NCBI RefSeq assembly: GCF_947495735.1
Contig: NZ_CANMAA010000004.1
Location: forward strand, 186,001-250,000
Direction: 5' to 3'
Length of the DNA: 64,000 bases
Origin: an uncultured Pseudokineococcus sp.
Lineage (GTDB): Bacteria > Actinomycetota > Actinomycetes > Actinomycetales > Quadrisphaeraceae
The notes beneath the pieces are model-generated. The model saw only the letters and a program-made list of their open reading frames with translations. It made no database searches and was not told the origin of the DNA. The translations under genes and the position numbers were made by a program. Below are positions 47,605 to 55,648 of the stretch, piece by piece. The stretch's first letter is position 1. Every line of letters starts with the position of its first letter.

Positions 47605-49895
47605 CCGACGACGCGACCCCCCGCCGCGACCCCGCGGCCGACGCCCCGGCCCCCGAGCCGGGGCGCGAGGCCGGCGGACCCGCGGGGCCGCACGAGCACG
47701 TGGACGCCGCCCCCTGGCTGGACGGGCACGTCGACGAGCTCGTGGGCGCGCTCGGGCGGCTGCGCGCCAGCGCCCCCGTCGTGCACCGGTGGGGCGCCGA
47801 GCTCGCCGGCGTCCTCGCAGGCGGCGGCCGGCTGCTCGCCGCCGGGAACGGCGGCAGCGCCGCGGAGGCCCAGCACCTGACGGCCGAGCTGGTGGGCCGC
47901 TTCGTCGGCGAGCGCCGCCCGCTGTCGGCCATCGCGCTGCACGCCGACAGCTCGAGCACGACGGCCATCGGCAACGACTACGGCGAGCGCGAGGTCTTCG
48001 CGCGCCAGGTGCAGGCCCACGGCCGCCCCGGCGACGTGCTGCTGCTGCTGTCGACGTCCGGGCGCAGCGCCAACGTGCTCGAGGCCGCCGCGCGCGCTCG
48101 CGCGTGCGGGCTGCGCGTGTGGGCGCTGACGGGTCCGACGCCCAACCCGCTGGCCGAGCTGGCCGACGAGGTCGTCGCCGTCGACGCGCCGTCCACCTCG
48201 GGCGTGCAGGAGGGCCACCTCGTGCTGGTGCACGCGCTGTGCGCCGGCGTCGACGCGGCGCTCGCCGCCGCGGACGCCGGGGTGCTCGGCCGCCCCGCGG
48301 CCGCCGGGCCCGAGCCGGTGGACGGCGCGCGGGCCACCGGGGTGGACGGGGCGGCCGAGGAGTCCGGCCCCGCGGACCGGGGCCTCGTCGCGGACGCGCC
48401 GGCGCCGACCGCCGAGGAGGGGACCTCCGCCCCCCGACGGCGGCGGCGCGTCGTCGTCATCGGCGACGTGGTGCTCGACCGGGACCTGGACGGCGTGGTC
48501 GAGCGGGTGGCCCCCGACGCCCCCGTGCCGGTGGTGGACCTGCGGGCGACGACCGAGAGCCCCGGCGGCGCCGGGCTCACCGCGCTCCTGGTCGCCTCCG
48601 GTCGCGGAGACGGCGCTGCGGACGCCGACGGCGTCGACGTGGTCCTGGTGGCTCCCGTCGGCGACGACGAGGACGGCGCGCGGCTGCGCGCGGCGCTGGC
48701 GGCGGGCGAGGGGTCGCTCGAGCTCGTCGCGCTGCCCCACACCGGGGCCACGCGGACCAAGACCCGCGTGCGCGCCGCCGGGCAGTCGCTCGTGCGCGTC
48801 GACTCCGGCGGACCGGGCACGCCGGCGGCGCCGGACCTGGACGAGCTGCGCGCCGTGCTCGCGCGCGCCGACGTGGTCCTCGTCTCCGACTACGGCGCCG
48901 GCACGACCCACGACCCGGGCGTGCGGGCCCTGCTCGGCGCCGCGGCCGCGTCGGTCCCCGTGGTCTGGGACCCGCACCCGCGCGGCGGGGAGCCCGTCCA
49001 CGGCTGCGCCCTGGTGACGCCCAACCTGGCCGAGGCCGGGCGCGTCCTCGGCGGCGCTCCGCGCCCCGACGACGGCGCCGGCGCGCTGGCCCGGCGCTGG
49101 GCCGCGCGCGGCGTCGTGGTGACCGTCGGCGAGCGCGGGGCCTTCCTGGGACTGCCCGGCAGCGACCCCGTGTACGTGCCGGCACCCGTCGTCGCGGACG
49201 GGGACCCGTGCGGCGCCGGCGACCGCTTCGCGGCCACCGCGGCGCTGTCGCTGGCCCGCGGGGCCGTGCTCCCCGAGGCCGTCGTCGACGCCGTGGCCGA
49301 CGCCTCCGCGTGGGTGGCCGGCGGCGGGGCCTCGGGGTGGCGCGCGCGGCGCGCGCTCGCGCGGGTCCCGGCCGAGGCGCCCGCCGGCCCCTCGCCCGAG
49401 CGCTCCGGCGCGGAGGACGCCCGGGCCATCGTGTCCCGGGTCCGCGCGGCCGGCGGCGTCGTCGTGGCCACCGGCGGCTGCTTCGACGTGCTCCACGCCG
49501 GCCACGTGGGCTGCCTGCAGGCCGCCCGCCGTCTCGGCGACGCGCTCGTCGTGCTCGTGAACTCCGACGCCTCCGTGCGGCGCCTGAAGGGCGAGGGGCG
49601 CCCGGTGCAGAGCCAGGCCGACCGCGCCCGCGTCCTCGAGGCGCTGGACGCCGTCGACGCGGTCGCCGTGTTCGACGAGGACGACCCGCGCGAGGCCCTG
49701 CGCGTCCTGCAGCCGGACGTGTGGGCCAAGGGCGGCGACTACGGCGCCAGCGGCGCCGACATGCCCGAGGCGGCGCTCGTCCAGGGCTGGGGAGGGCGCG
49801 TCGTGCTCCTGCCCTACCTCGACGGGCGCTCGACCACCGAGATCCTCCGCCGCGGGGCCCCCGCGGCGGTCGTCGCAGACCAGGAGAACCCGTGA
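47601..49895 (+). CDS. Trifunctional GmhA-HldE fusion for ADP-D,D-heptose synthesis
   Basis: A 764-residue fusion of three enzymes. Residues about 35-230: SIS-domain sedoheptulose-7-phosphate isomerase (GmhA) with AGNGGSAAEAQHLTAELVGR, IGNDYGEREVFARQVQ, STSGRSANVLEAA and the QEGHLVLVHALC metal-site segment. A 50-residue acidic linker follows. Residues about 284-590: PfkB-type heptose-7-phosphate kinase with VIGDVVLDRDLDG, ERVAPDAPVPVV and the catalytic DPCGAGDRFA near 537. Residues 605-755: nucleotidyltransferase with GGCFDVLHAGHVGCLQAARR (H-x-G-H) and GRSTTEIL. Together with the GmhB domain of the upstream fusion, all steps from sedoheptulose 7-phosphate to ADP-heptose are covered. GTG overlaps the GT4 stop. 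Confidence 0.92.
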   Translation: MTDDATPRRDPAADAPAPEPGREAGGPAGPHEHVDAAPWLDGHVDELVGALGRLRASAPVVHRWGAELAGVLAGGGRLLAAGNGGSAAEAQHLTAELVGRFVGERRPLSAIALHADSSSTTAIGNDYGEREVFARQVQAHGRPGDVLLLLSTSGRSANVLEAAARARACGLRVWALTGPTPNPLAELADEVVAVDAPSTSGVQEGHLVLVHALCAGVDAALAAADAGVLGRPAAAGPEPVDGARATGVDGAAEESGPADRGLVADAPAPTAEEGTSAPRRRRRVVVIGDVVLDRDLDGVVERVAPDAPVPVVDLRATTESPGGAGLTALLVASGRGDGAADADGVDVVLVAPVGDDEDGARLRAALAAGEGSLELVALPHTGATRTKTRVRAAGQSLVRVDSGGPGTPAAPDLDELRAVLARADVVLVSDYGAGTTHDPGVRALLGAAAASVPVVWDPHPRGGEPVHGCALVTPNLAEAGRVLGGAPRPDDGAGALARRWAARGVVVTVGERGAFLGLPGSDPVYVPAPVVADGDPCGAGDRFAATAALSLARGAVLPEAVVDAVADASAWVAGGGASGWRARRALARVPAEAPAGPSPERSGAEDARAIVSRVRAAGGVVVATGGCFDVLHAGHVGCLQAARRLGDALVVLVNSDASVRRLKGEGRPVQSQADRARVLEALDAVDAVAVFDEDDPREALRVLQPDVWAKGGDYGASGADMPEAALVQGWGGRVVLLPYLDGRSTTEILRRGAPAAVVADQENP

Positions 49896-50677
49896 CCGAA
49901 CCCACCACCGGCAGCAGCAGCGAGAGCGGGGGCCGCACCATCGCCCCGGCCACCGGCCCGGCCGTCGGCCCCGAGGGCGGGATGGCCGGCCAGCGCGAGA
50001 TCGGCACCGTGTACGTGACGGGCGGGTCCTCGGGCCTCGGCGCCGCCGTCGTCGAGGTCGTCACGGCGCTCGGCGGCACGGCCGCCGTCATCGACCGCGA
50101 CGCGCCGGCCTCCGGCGCCCCGCACGCGCTGGCCGACGTCTCCGACGCCGCCGCCGTCGAGCGGGCCGTGGCCGAGCTCGTCGAGCAGGTCGGCCCGCCG
50201 ACCGCCGTCGTCACCGCCGCCGGGACCGACGCCGTCGGCCGCCTCGAGGACGTCCCCGCCGAGCGGTGGGCGCAGGTCGTGGGCGTCAACCTCATCGGCA
50301 CCGCCGCCGCCGTGCGGGCCTGCCTGCCGCACCTGCGGGCCTCCCGCGGCGTGGTGGTCACGGTGTCCAGCTCGCTCGGCCTGCGCGCCGCCAGCGACGC
50401 GACCGCCTACTGCGCCAGCAAGTTCGGCGTGGTCGGCCTCACGCGGGCCCTGCAGCTGGAGCTGGCCGGCGAGGTGGGCGTGACGATGCTCGTGCCCGCC
50501 GGCATGCGCACGAAGTTCTTCGACGGCCGGACCGAGCAGTACAAGCCCGGCCCCGACGCCGAGCTCATGGACCCGCGCGTCGTCGCCCACTCGGTCGTGC
50601 ACGCGCTGCGCCAGCCGGTGGGCACCGAGGTGCGCGAGATGGTCGTCACGGTCTCGACGGAGCCGTCCTGGCCCTGA
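49892..50677 (+). CDS. Classical SDR in the heptose-type cluster
   Basis: A 261-residue short-chain dehydrogenase. A low-complexity N-terminus (1-35) is followed by VYVTGGSSGLG (cofactor), AAGTDAVG (NAG equivalent), VVTVSSSLGL (Ser) and AYCASKFG (Y-x3-K). It is of the classical 240-residue type, not the extended type of HldD, so it is unlikely to be the ADP-heptose 6-epimerase; oxidation or reduction of a sugar or lipid intermediate is possible. The start GTG overlaps the upstream stop and AGGAGAACCC precedes it. Confidence 0.88.
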   Translation: MTEPTTGSSSESGGRTIAPATGPAVGPEGGMAGQREIGTVYVTGGSSGLGAAVVEVVTALGGTAAVIDRDAPASGAPHALADVSDAAAVERAVAELVEQVGPPTAVVTAAGTDAVGRLEDVPAERWAQVVGVNLIGTAAAVRACLPHLRASRGVVVTVSSSLGLRAASDATAYCASKFGVVGLTRALQLELAGEVGVTMLVPAGMRTKFFDGRTEQYKPGPDAELMDPRVVAHSVVHALRQPVGTEVREMVVTVSTEPSWP

Positions 50678-50736
50678 GCCCCTCCGCCGGCGACCTCGCG
50701 GCGAGCCGTGCCCCCGGCCGCGGCTCGCCGCGGGTC

Positions 50737-51798
50737 GTGCTGGCCCTGCGCGCACTGGGCCTCGGGGACGCCCTCACGGGCGTGCCCGCGCTGCGGGGCC
50801 TGCGCCGCGCGCGACCGGGCCACCTGCTCGTGCTCGCCGGTCCCCCGGGGCCGGGCGAGCTGCTGCGCCGGCGCGGCGTCGTGGACCGGGTGCTGCCCGT
50901 CGAGGGCGTGCGGTCCCTCGACGAGGGGGCCGTCCTCGCCGCGCTGGCCGAGCACCCCGAGGTCCTGCCGCCGGGGCGCAGCGTGGACCTCGCCGTCAAC
51001 CTGCACGGCCGCGGGCCGCAGAGCGCGCGGGCGCTGACCGCCGTCCTCGACGCCCGAGGCGCCCCCGCGTCGCGCGTCCTCGGGCACCGCTGCGCAGCAG
51101 CAGGTCTCGACGACGGCCCGGAGTGGGACCAGGAGGTGCCGGAGGTGCAGCGCTGGGTGCGCCTGGCCGCGCAGGTCGGCGGTGCGTGCTCGCCCGACGA
51201 CCTCGTGCTGCCGCCCCCCGGGGACGGGAAGCCCGGTGCCGCACCGGGTCCCGGACCTGTCGTCGACCTGGTCGAGGGCCTGGAGGGGGCTGTGGCGCTC
51301 CACCCCGGCGCGGCCTCCGGCTCGCGCCGCTGGCCGGTCGAGCGGTGGGCGGCGGTCGCCGCCGACCTGCTGGCGCGCGGGCGGGGGGTCGTCCTCACGG
51401 GCGGGCCGTCCGAGGCCCCGCTGACGGCCGAGGTGGCCCGCCTCGCCGCCGGCCTGGCTCCCGGCTGCGGAGCCCCGGTCGACCTCGCCGGGCGCTGCGA
51501 CCTCGAGCAGCTGGCCGGCCTGCTCGGCGCCGTGCGCGCCCTCGTCTGCGGGGACACCGGCGTGGCCCACCTGGCCACGGCGCTGCGGACGCCGTCGGTG
51601 CTGCTCTTCGGCCCCATGCCGCCCACCGCGTGGGGTCCCGCGGTCGACCGCGACCTCCACGCGGTGCTGTGGCCCGCGCCGCGCCCGGACCACCGGGGCG
51701 ACCCGCACGGCGCGGAGGTCGACCCGGTGCTCGCCGCCACGACCCCCTCGGACGTGCTCGCGGCCCTGGCCGACCTGCCGCACCGCCCCGGTCCATGA
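50737..51798 (+). CDS. GT9 (heptosyltransferase-like) glycosyltransferase, second copy
   Basis: A 353-residue GT-B protein of family 9. The N-terminus VLALRALGLGDALTGVPALRGLR is the heptosyltransferase-type first strand and loop; NLHGRGPQS, VALHPGAASGSRRWP (donor loop), VVLTGGPSEAP and VCGDTGVAHLATALRTPSVLLF follow. The start is uncertain: GTG at 50737 leaves a gap of 59 bases after the SDR and slightly shortens the first strand. CTG codons at 50668 (five bases after GGAG) and 50674 are in frame and would give the overlapping arrangement seen in the rest of the operon. It may act one sugar before or after the other GT9. Confidence 0.85.
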   Translation: MLALRALGLGDALTGVPALRGLRRARPGHLLVLAGPPGPGELLRRRGVVDRVLPVEGVRSLDEGAVLAALAEHPEVLPPGRSVDLAVNLHGRGPQSARALTAVLDARGAPASRVLGHRCAAAGLDDGPEWDQEVPEVQRWVRLAAQVGGACSPDDLVLPPPGDGKPGAAPGPGPVVDLVEGLEGAVALHPGAASGSRRWPVERWAAVAADLLARGRGVVLTGGPSEAPLTAEVARLAAGLAPGCGAPVDLAGRCDLEQLAGLLGAVRALVCGDTGVAHLATALRTPSVLLFGPMPPTAWGPAVDRDLHAVLWPAPRPDHRGDPHGAEVDPVLAATTPSDVLAALADLPHRPGP

Positions 51799-52724
51799 CC
51801 CCGCCGGTCGCGTCGGCGCTCGTGCCGTTCACGCCCCCGCTGCACGTCGACCAGCTCCTCGGCCACCTGGCCGCCACCGCGGTCCCCGGCGTGGAGGAGT
51901 GGCGCGACGGCGCCCTGCGGCGCGGGCTCGCGCTGCGCCGCGGCCCCGCCGTCCTGAGCCTCGCGCCGCCGCGTCCGGGCGACGCCGCCGTGCGCGCGGA
52001 CCTGCTCACCGGCTCCCCCGACGACCTCGACGAGGCCGCCGGCCTGGTCCGCTGGTGGCTGGACCTGGACGCCGACCCCGTCGGCGTGGACGCCGCGCTC
52101 GCCGCCGACCCGGCCCTGGCCCCGCTGGTGACCGCGGCGCCGGGGCGCCGGGTCCCGCGCGCCGTCGACGCGGGCGAGATGGCCGTGCGGGCGGTGCTGG
52201 GCCAGCAGGTCAGCACCGCTGCGGCCCGGACCCACGCGGCGCGGCTCGTGGCCGCCCACGGGACCCCGCTGGCCGACCCCGTCGGCGGCGTCACCCACCT
52301 GTTCCCGACACCGTCGCAGCTGGCGGCGGTCACGGCGGACGAGCTCGCCCTGCCGCGCACGCGGCAGCGCACTCTGCTGGGGCTCGTCGCCGCGCTGGCC
52401 GACGGGCTCCTCGACGTCCCTCCCGGGCGGCTCGAGGACCCCTCGCGCGCGCAGCGCCTCGCGGAGCTGCGGGCGCTGCCCGGCATCGGTCCGTGGACGG
52501 CCTCGACCGTGGCGCTGCGCGGCCTCGGCGACGACGACGCCTTCCTGCCCGGCGACCTCGGGGCCCTCGCCGCCGCGCGCTCCCTCGGCCTCGCGCAGGA
52601 CGCCCGCGCGCTCGAGCGCCGCTCCGCCGCCTGGTCCCCGGTCCGCGGGTACGCCCTGCAGCACCTGTGGGGCGTCCTGCCCCACGCCCTCAACGCGCTG
52701 CCCGCGGGCACGACGACGCCCTGA
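51795..52724 (+). CDS. AlkA-type DNA-3-methyladenine glycosylase II
   Basis: A 309-residue DNA glycosylase that removes alkylated bases. An N-terminal AlkA domain (1-110) is followed by the helix-hairpin-helix glycosylase fold with AVRAVLGQQVSTAAART, LPRTRQRTLLGLV and the hallmark LPGIGPWTASTVALRGLG; the catalytic Asp is in FLPGDLGAL (near residue 255). There is no Ada regulatory domain. The ATG overlaps the GT9 stop (ATGA), so a repair gene ends the sugar cluster. No LexA site was found near it. A hairpin follows. Confidence 0.92.
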   Translation: MTPPVASALVPFTPPLHVDQLLGHLAATAVPGVEEWRDGALRRGLALRRGPAVLSLAPPRPGDAAVRADLLTGSPDDLDEAAGLVRWWLDLDADPVGVDAALAADPALAPLVTAAPGRRVPRAVDAGEMAVRAVLGQQVSTAAARTHAARLVAAHGTPLADPVGGVTHLFPTPSQLAAVTADELALPRTRQRTLLGLVAALADGLLDVPPGRLEDPSRAQRLAELRALPGIGPWTASTVALRGLGDDDAFLPGDLGALAAARSLGLAQDARALERRSAAWSPVRGYALQHLWGVLPHALNALPAGTTTP

Positions 52725-52753
52725 CCCGCCCGCGGGGGGACTCCGCTGCGCCG

Positions 52754-52839
52754 ACGGGGAGGACGAACCCCGCAGCCTCCGGCACCGCCGCAGGTCACGG
52801 GGCCGGTGCCGCCGCCGGGAGGGGCTTCGTCCTCCCCGT
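52754..52839. repeat. Long imperfect palindrome downstream of alkA-type gene
   Basis: ACGGGGAGGACGAA (52754-52767) pairs perfectly with TTCGTCCTCCCCGT (52826-52839), continued by four C-G pairs and an inner CGGCACCG/CGGTGCCG stem. It lies in the 266-base gap after the nine-gene cluster. It may be its terminator or an element of a repeat family. Nothing else is recognised in the gap apart from the promoter of the next gene. Confidence 0.7.
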
Positions 52840-52978
52840 GCGCGGACGACGCCGACACCCCAGGACGACCGCCCCGGGAAAGTCCTCCCGCGACGGCGAG
52901 CGCGCGGGCCCGGTGCCGGGCACCGCCGAGACCCCTGCGGGTCCGCGGCACGGAGGCGCGCCACGGGCGGACCGCGCG

Positions 52979-52984
52979 CAGCAT
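52979..52984 (+). promoter_or_regulatory. -10 box of the small conserved gene (leaderless)
   Basis: CAGCAT is followed by six bases and the GTG at 52991. Confidence 0.4.
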
Positions 52985-52990
52985 GGAGGC

Positions 52991-53329
52991 GTGGACGACG
53001 ACCGAGAGGCCCTGCTCGCGCGCTACCGGGAGCTGGTCCTGCACGAGCTGCCCCGCCGGGGTCGCGACGAGGGGTGGGCCGTCTCGGTCGACCACTGCGT
53101 CGGGCGCGTGGTCCTGGACAACGCCCTCGAGGGCCCGTGGCGCGAGGTCCTGCCGCCCGGGCGCGGTCCTGCGTACGCGCGCCTGCCCCCTCCCGCCCTG
53201 ACCCGCGCGGTCGCCCTGGCGGAGCAGATGGAGGCCGAGGGCGCCGACCTCGTCGCCGAGCTCGACGCCCGCAGCCTGGCCTGGCGCGGGAAGGCGCCCA
53301 AGCGGCCTCCGGCTGCGCCCGGAGCCTGA
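52991..53329 (+). CDS. Small conserved actinobacterial protein, function unknown
   Basis: A 112-residue cytosolic protein with the pattern ALLARYRELVLHELPRRG, GWAVSVDHCVGRVVLDNAL, PWREVLPP and a C-terminal SLAWRGKAPKRPP. I recall similar short hypothetical proteins in other actinobacteria with the invariant DHC-R-LDN and LRWRGK segments, but no function. The conserved D-H-C could bind a metal. The GTG at 52991 fits both the family start and the CAGCAT-N6-GTG spacing. It stands alone between the alkA-type gene and the fructosamine kinase gene. Confidence 0.72.
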   Translation: MDDDREALLARYRELVLHELPRRGRDEGWAVSVDHCVGRVVLDNALEGPWREVLPPGRGPAYARLPPPALTRAVALAEQMEAEGADLVAELDARSLAWRGKAPKRPPAAPGA

Positions 53330-53402
53330 GCGTGGGCGCCGGCGCGGTCCGCCGCGTCGTGCGCCCACCGTCCCGCTCCCCCGTCCCGCTGCCCGTCTCC
53401 GT

Positions 53403-53448
53403 CCCCCCGGCGCCGTCCCCCCGGCGCCGTCCCCCGAGCCCTCGCCCC
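53403..53448 (-). other. G-quadruplex-prone tract
   Basis: The plus strand has successive C-runs of 6, 6, 5 and 4 bases between 53403 and 53448, including a 14-bp direct repeat (CCCCCCGGCGCCGT). The minus strand therefore carries four or more G-runs with short loops. It lies just upstream of the fructosamine kinase promoter. Confidence 0.5.
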
Positions 53449-53497
53449 CTCCGCCCGCGCCCTCTCGCCAGGTCCTGCAGCGGGACGCTCGCCGCCG

Positions 53498-53503
53498 CAG
53501 GAT
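53498..53503 (+). promoter_or_regulatory. -10 box of fructosamine kinase gene (leaderless)
   Basis: CAGGAT is followed by seven bases and the ATG at 53511. Confidence 0.4.
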
Positions 53504-53510
53504 GGGGCGG

Positions 53511-54392
53511 ATGACTCCCCCGCAGCCCTCGCAGCCCTCGGACCTCCCCGCCTCGCTCGGCGAGGTCGTCGAGCGACGTCGCCTCGGGGGCGGGGACATC
53601 GGCGCCTCCGAGGAGGTGCGCCTCGCCGACGGCCGTCGCCTGTTCGTCAAGCGCTACGACCGCGAGCGCGGGGAGGAGATGGTCGCCTCGGAGGCCGCCG
53701 GGCTGCGCTGGCTGGCCGCCGCCGAGGGCGGGCCGCCGGTGCCCGAGGTCGTCGCGGCGCAGGGGCGGGTGCTCGCCCTCGAGCTGGTGGACGTCGCCGG
53801 GAGCCCCGCCGCCGGCGACGCCGGCCTGGAGGCTCTCGGGGCCGAGCTGGCGGCGCTGCACGACGCCGGGGCCGACGCCTTCGGGGACGTCCCGGAGGGC
53901 GCCTCGCCGCACCTGGGCTCCCTGCGCGTGCCCGTGGAACCCACGGCGTCGTGGCCGGGCTTCTGGGCGGAGCAGCGCGTGCTCCCGCTGGTGCGCCTGG
54001 CCGTGGACGCCGGCCGGCTGCACCCGCGCGACCAGACCGCGGTCGAGGCCGCCGCCCGCCGCGCGGAGGAGCTCATGGGGCCACCGGAGCCGCCGAGCCG
54101 GTGCCACGGCGACCTGTGGTGGGGCAACGTCGTCCGCGCGCGGGACGGGCACCGGTGGCTGCTCGACCCCTCCGCCCTCGGCGGCCACCGCGAGGCCGAC
54201 CTCGCGCTGCTCGACCTCTTCGGCGGGGTGCCGCCGCGGGTGCTGGCCGCCTACGAGGAGGTGCACCCGCTCGCCGACGGGTGGCGCGAGCGGGTGGGCC
54301 TGCACCAGCTGGTGCCGCTGCTCGCGCACGCGGCCATGTTCGGCGGGGCCTACGGGCCGGCGGCCGGGGAGGCCGCCAGGAGCGGAGCCTGA
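53511..54392 (+). CDS. Fructosamine kinase family protein
   Basis: A 293-residue kinase of the fructosamine-3-kinase/aminoglycoside phosphotransferase fold. It phosphorylates sugar adducts on amines (deglycation) or a small-molecule sugar. Motifs: the ATP-binding lysine in RRLFVKRYD (near residue 45), the catalytic loop CHGDLWWGNVV (near 200) and the metal-binding LLDPSALGGHREADLALLDLFGG, the last being diagnostic for this family rather than for aminoglycoside kinases. The ATG at 53511 is used because the ATG at 53502 overlaps the -10 box. Convergent with the transporter gene downstream. Confidence 0.9.
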   Translation: MTPPQPSQPSDLPASLGEVVERRRLGGGDIGASEEVRLADGRRLFVKRYDRERGEEMVASEAAGLRWLAAAEGGPPVPEVVAAQGRVLALELVDVAGSPAAGDAGLEALGAELAALHDAGADAFGDVPEGASPHLGSLRVPVEPTASWPGFWAEQRVLPLVRLAVDAGRLHPRDQTAVEAAARRAEELMGPPEPPSRCHGDLWWGNVVRARDGHRWLLDPSALGGHREADLALLDLFGGVPPRVLAAYEEVHPLADGWRERVGLHQLVPLLAHAAMFGGAYGPAAGEAARSGA

Positions 54393-54471
54393 CGCGGCCC
54401 TCGCCCGCGTCGCGTCCGGCACGAGGTCGCCCGGGCGAGCAGCGGGAAACCGGACCACGCCCGCGAGCCGG

Positions 54472-55629
54472 TCAGCGGGTGAGGAGCAGGGCGAGGCCGC
54501 CCACCATCAGCGCGGGCACGACCGTGACGGCGCTCGCGAGGAGGGCCGAGCGCCGGCGCAGCGCCAGGAGCGGGATGAGGGCGTCGCCGTCCTGGCTCAC
54601 GGCGTTGGCCAGCAGCGTGGAGATGGGCACGGCCCCGGTCAGGTAGAGCGAGGTGAGCACGATCTGGACGGCGCAGCCGGGCACCAGGCCCACCAGCGCT
54701 CCCACGACGACCCCCGCCACGCCCACGAGGGGCAGCTGGGAGCCGTCGAAGCCCGTCCAGGCCGACAGGACCTCCCAGCCGACGAAGACCACCGCGACCC
54801 AGCCGACGATCACGGAGGTCTCGGCGGCGCCGCGGCGCAGGACCTCCTCCCGCGTGCTCACGACCCCGGCGAGCCGCTCGCCCGCGCCCCGGTGCCCGAC
54901 CAGGAGGACGAGGCACGTGAGCGTCCCGAGGACGCCGAGGACCAGCACCGGGTCGACCCCGCCGAGCGCGGCCGCGAGCGGCGCGGCGTCGACCTGCGCG
55001 GTGACGACGACGGACGCCGGGACGGCCAGGAGGAGGACGGCCCAGAACGTGCGCGTCAGGGGGTCGAGCCCCCGTGCCGCCGCGACACCCGGGGCGGTGT
55101 CCGCGGCCGCGGCCGTGACGTCCCCACCCCCTGCCGCGGGTGCCGGCAGCACGACGTCCGCGTCGCGGCGCCGCGCCGACGTCCGCACCCTCTGCCGCTC
55201 CGCGGGCAGCACCCGCTCCGCCTCGAGGTCCTCGGCGGTCGGCCCGATGCCGAGGGCGTCGACGGCGTAGCCGGTCGCCAGCCCGGTCACGAGCAGGATC
55301 GCGTGCACCGCCAGCGCGGTGAGGGGGTCCCCGGCGATGAGCACCCACGAGGAGTCGCCCATGGTCGCCACGAGCGCCGCCACGACCGTCCCGAAGGAGA
55401 CGGTGCCGCGCAGGAACAGGGGCACGACGAGGATCGCGCCGGCGCAGCCGGGCGAGACGCCGAGCAGGGCACCCACGGCCGGCGCCCACCGGGCGCGCCG
55501 GGCCAGGAGGTCCAGCAGCCGCTCCCCGTGGCGGACCTGGAGCCAGCCGAAGGCCGCGACGAGCACGGCCACGGGCACGCCGACCTGCAGGAAGGCGTCC
55601 GCGAGCGGGACGAGCAGCAGGTCGACCAC
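54472..55629 (-). CDS. Putative manganese/heavy-metal exporter (ArsP_2-like, ~10 TM)
   Basis: A 385-residue membrane protein with two homologous halves. Each half has a signature loop with PGC: LLGVSPGCAGAILVVPLFL followed by MGDSSW (first half, near residue 60) and LVGLVPGCAVQIVLTSLYL followed by SQDGDALIPLL (second half, near 320). This matches the family called putative manganese transporter or 10-TM heavy-metal exporter. A charged cytosolic linker (about 130-190) joins the halves. GTG at 55629 has AGGAGGACG upstream and follows the SDR gene by 19 bases on the same strand. The transported ion is a family guess. Confidence 0.8.
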   Translation of the reverse strand: MVDLLLVPLADAFLQVGVPVAVLVAAFGWLQVRHGERLLDLLARRARWAPAVGALLGVSPGCAGAILVVPLFLRGTVSFGTVVAALVATMGDSSWVLIAGDPLTALAVHAILLVTGLATGYAVDALGIGPTAEDLEAERVLPAERQRVRTSARRRDADVVLPAPAAGGGDVTAAAADTAPGVAAARGLDPLTRTFWAVLLLAVPASVVVTAQVDAAPLAAALGGVDPVLVLGVLGTLTCLVLLVGHRGAGERLAGVVSTREEVLRRGAAETSVIVGWVAVVFVGWEVLSAWTGFDGSQLPLVGVAGVVVGALVGLVPGCAVQIVLTSLYLTGAVPISTLLANAVSQDGDALIPLLALRRRSALLASAVTVVPALMVGGLALLLTR

Positions 55630-55648
55630 GGGCGTCCTCCTGCCGCGG

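Noticed and set aside
49892-50677. SDR as the missing ADP-heptose 6-epimerase (HldD)
   Set aside because: It is a classical short SDR; HldD is an extended SDR of about 310 residues with different motifs.
40910-51798. Antibiotic biosynthesis cluster
   Set aside because: There are no core scaffold genes (PKS, NRPS, aminocyclitol synthase), resistance or regulator genes; a glycan role fits better, although a small glycosylated product cannot be excluded.
52725-52990. Hidden gene in the gap after the alkA-type gene
   Set aside because: Open frames there are short, have no start signal and cover the palindrome; nothing resembles a protein family.
50646-54458. Long minus-strand open frame opposite the second GT9, alkA-type and fructosamine kinase genes
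   Set aside because: Antisense shadow; the three plus-strand genes have full catalytic motifs.
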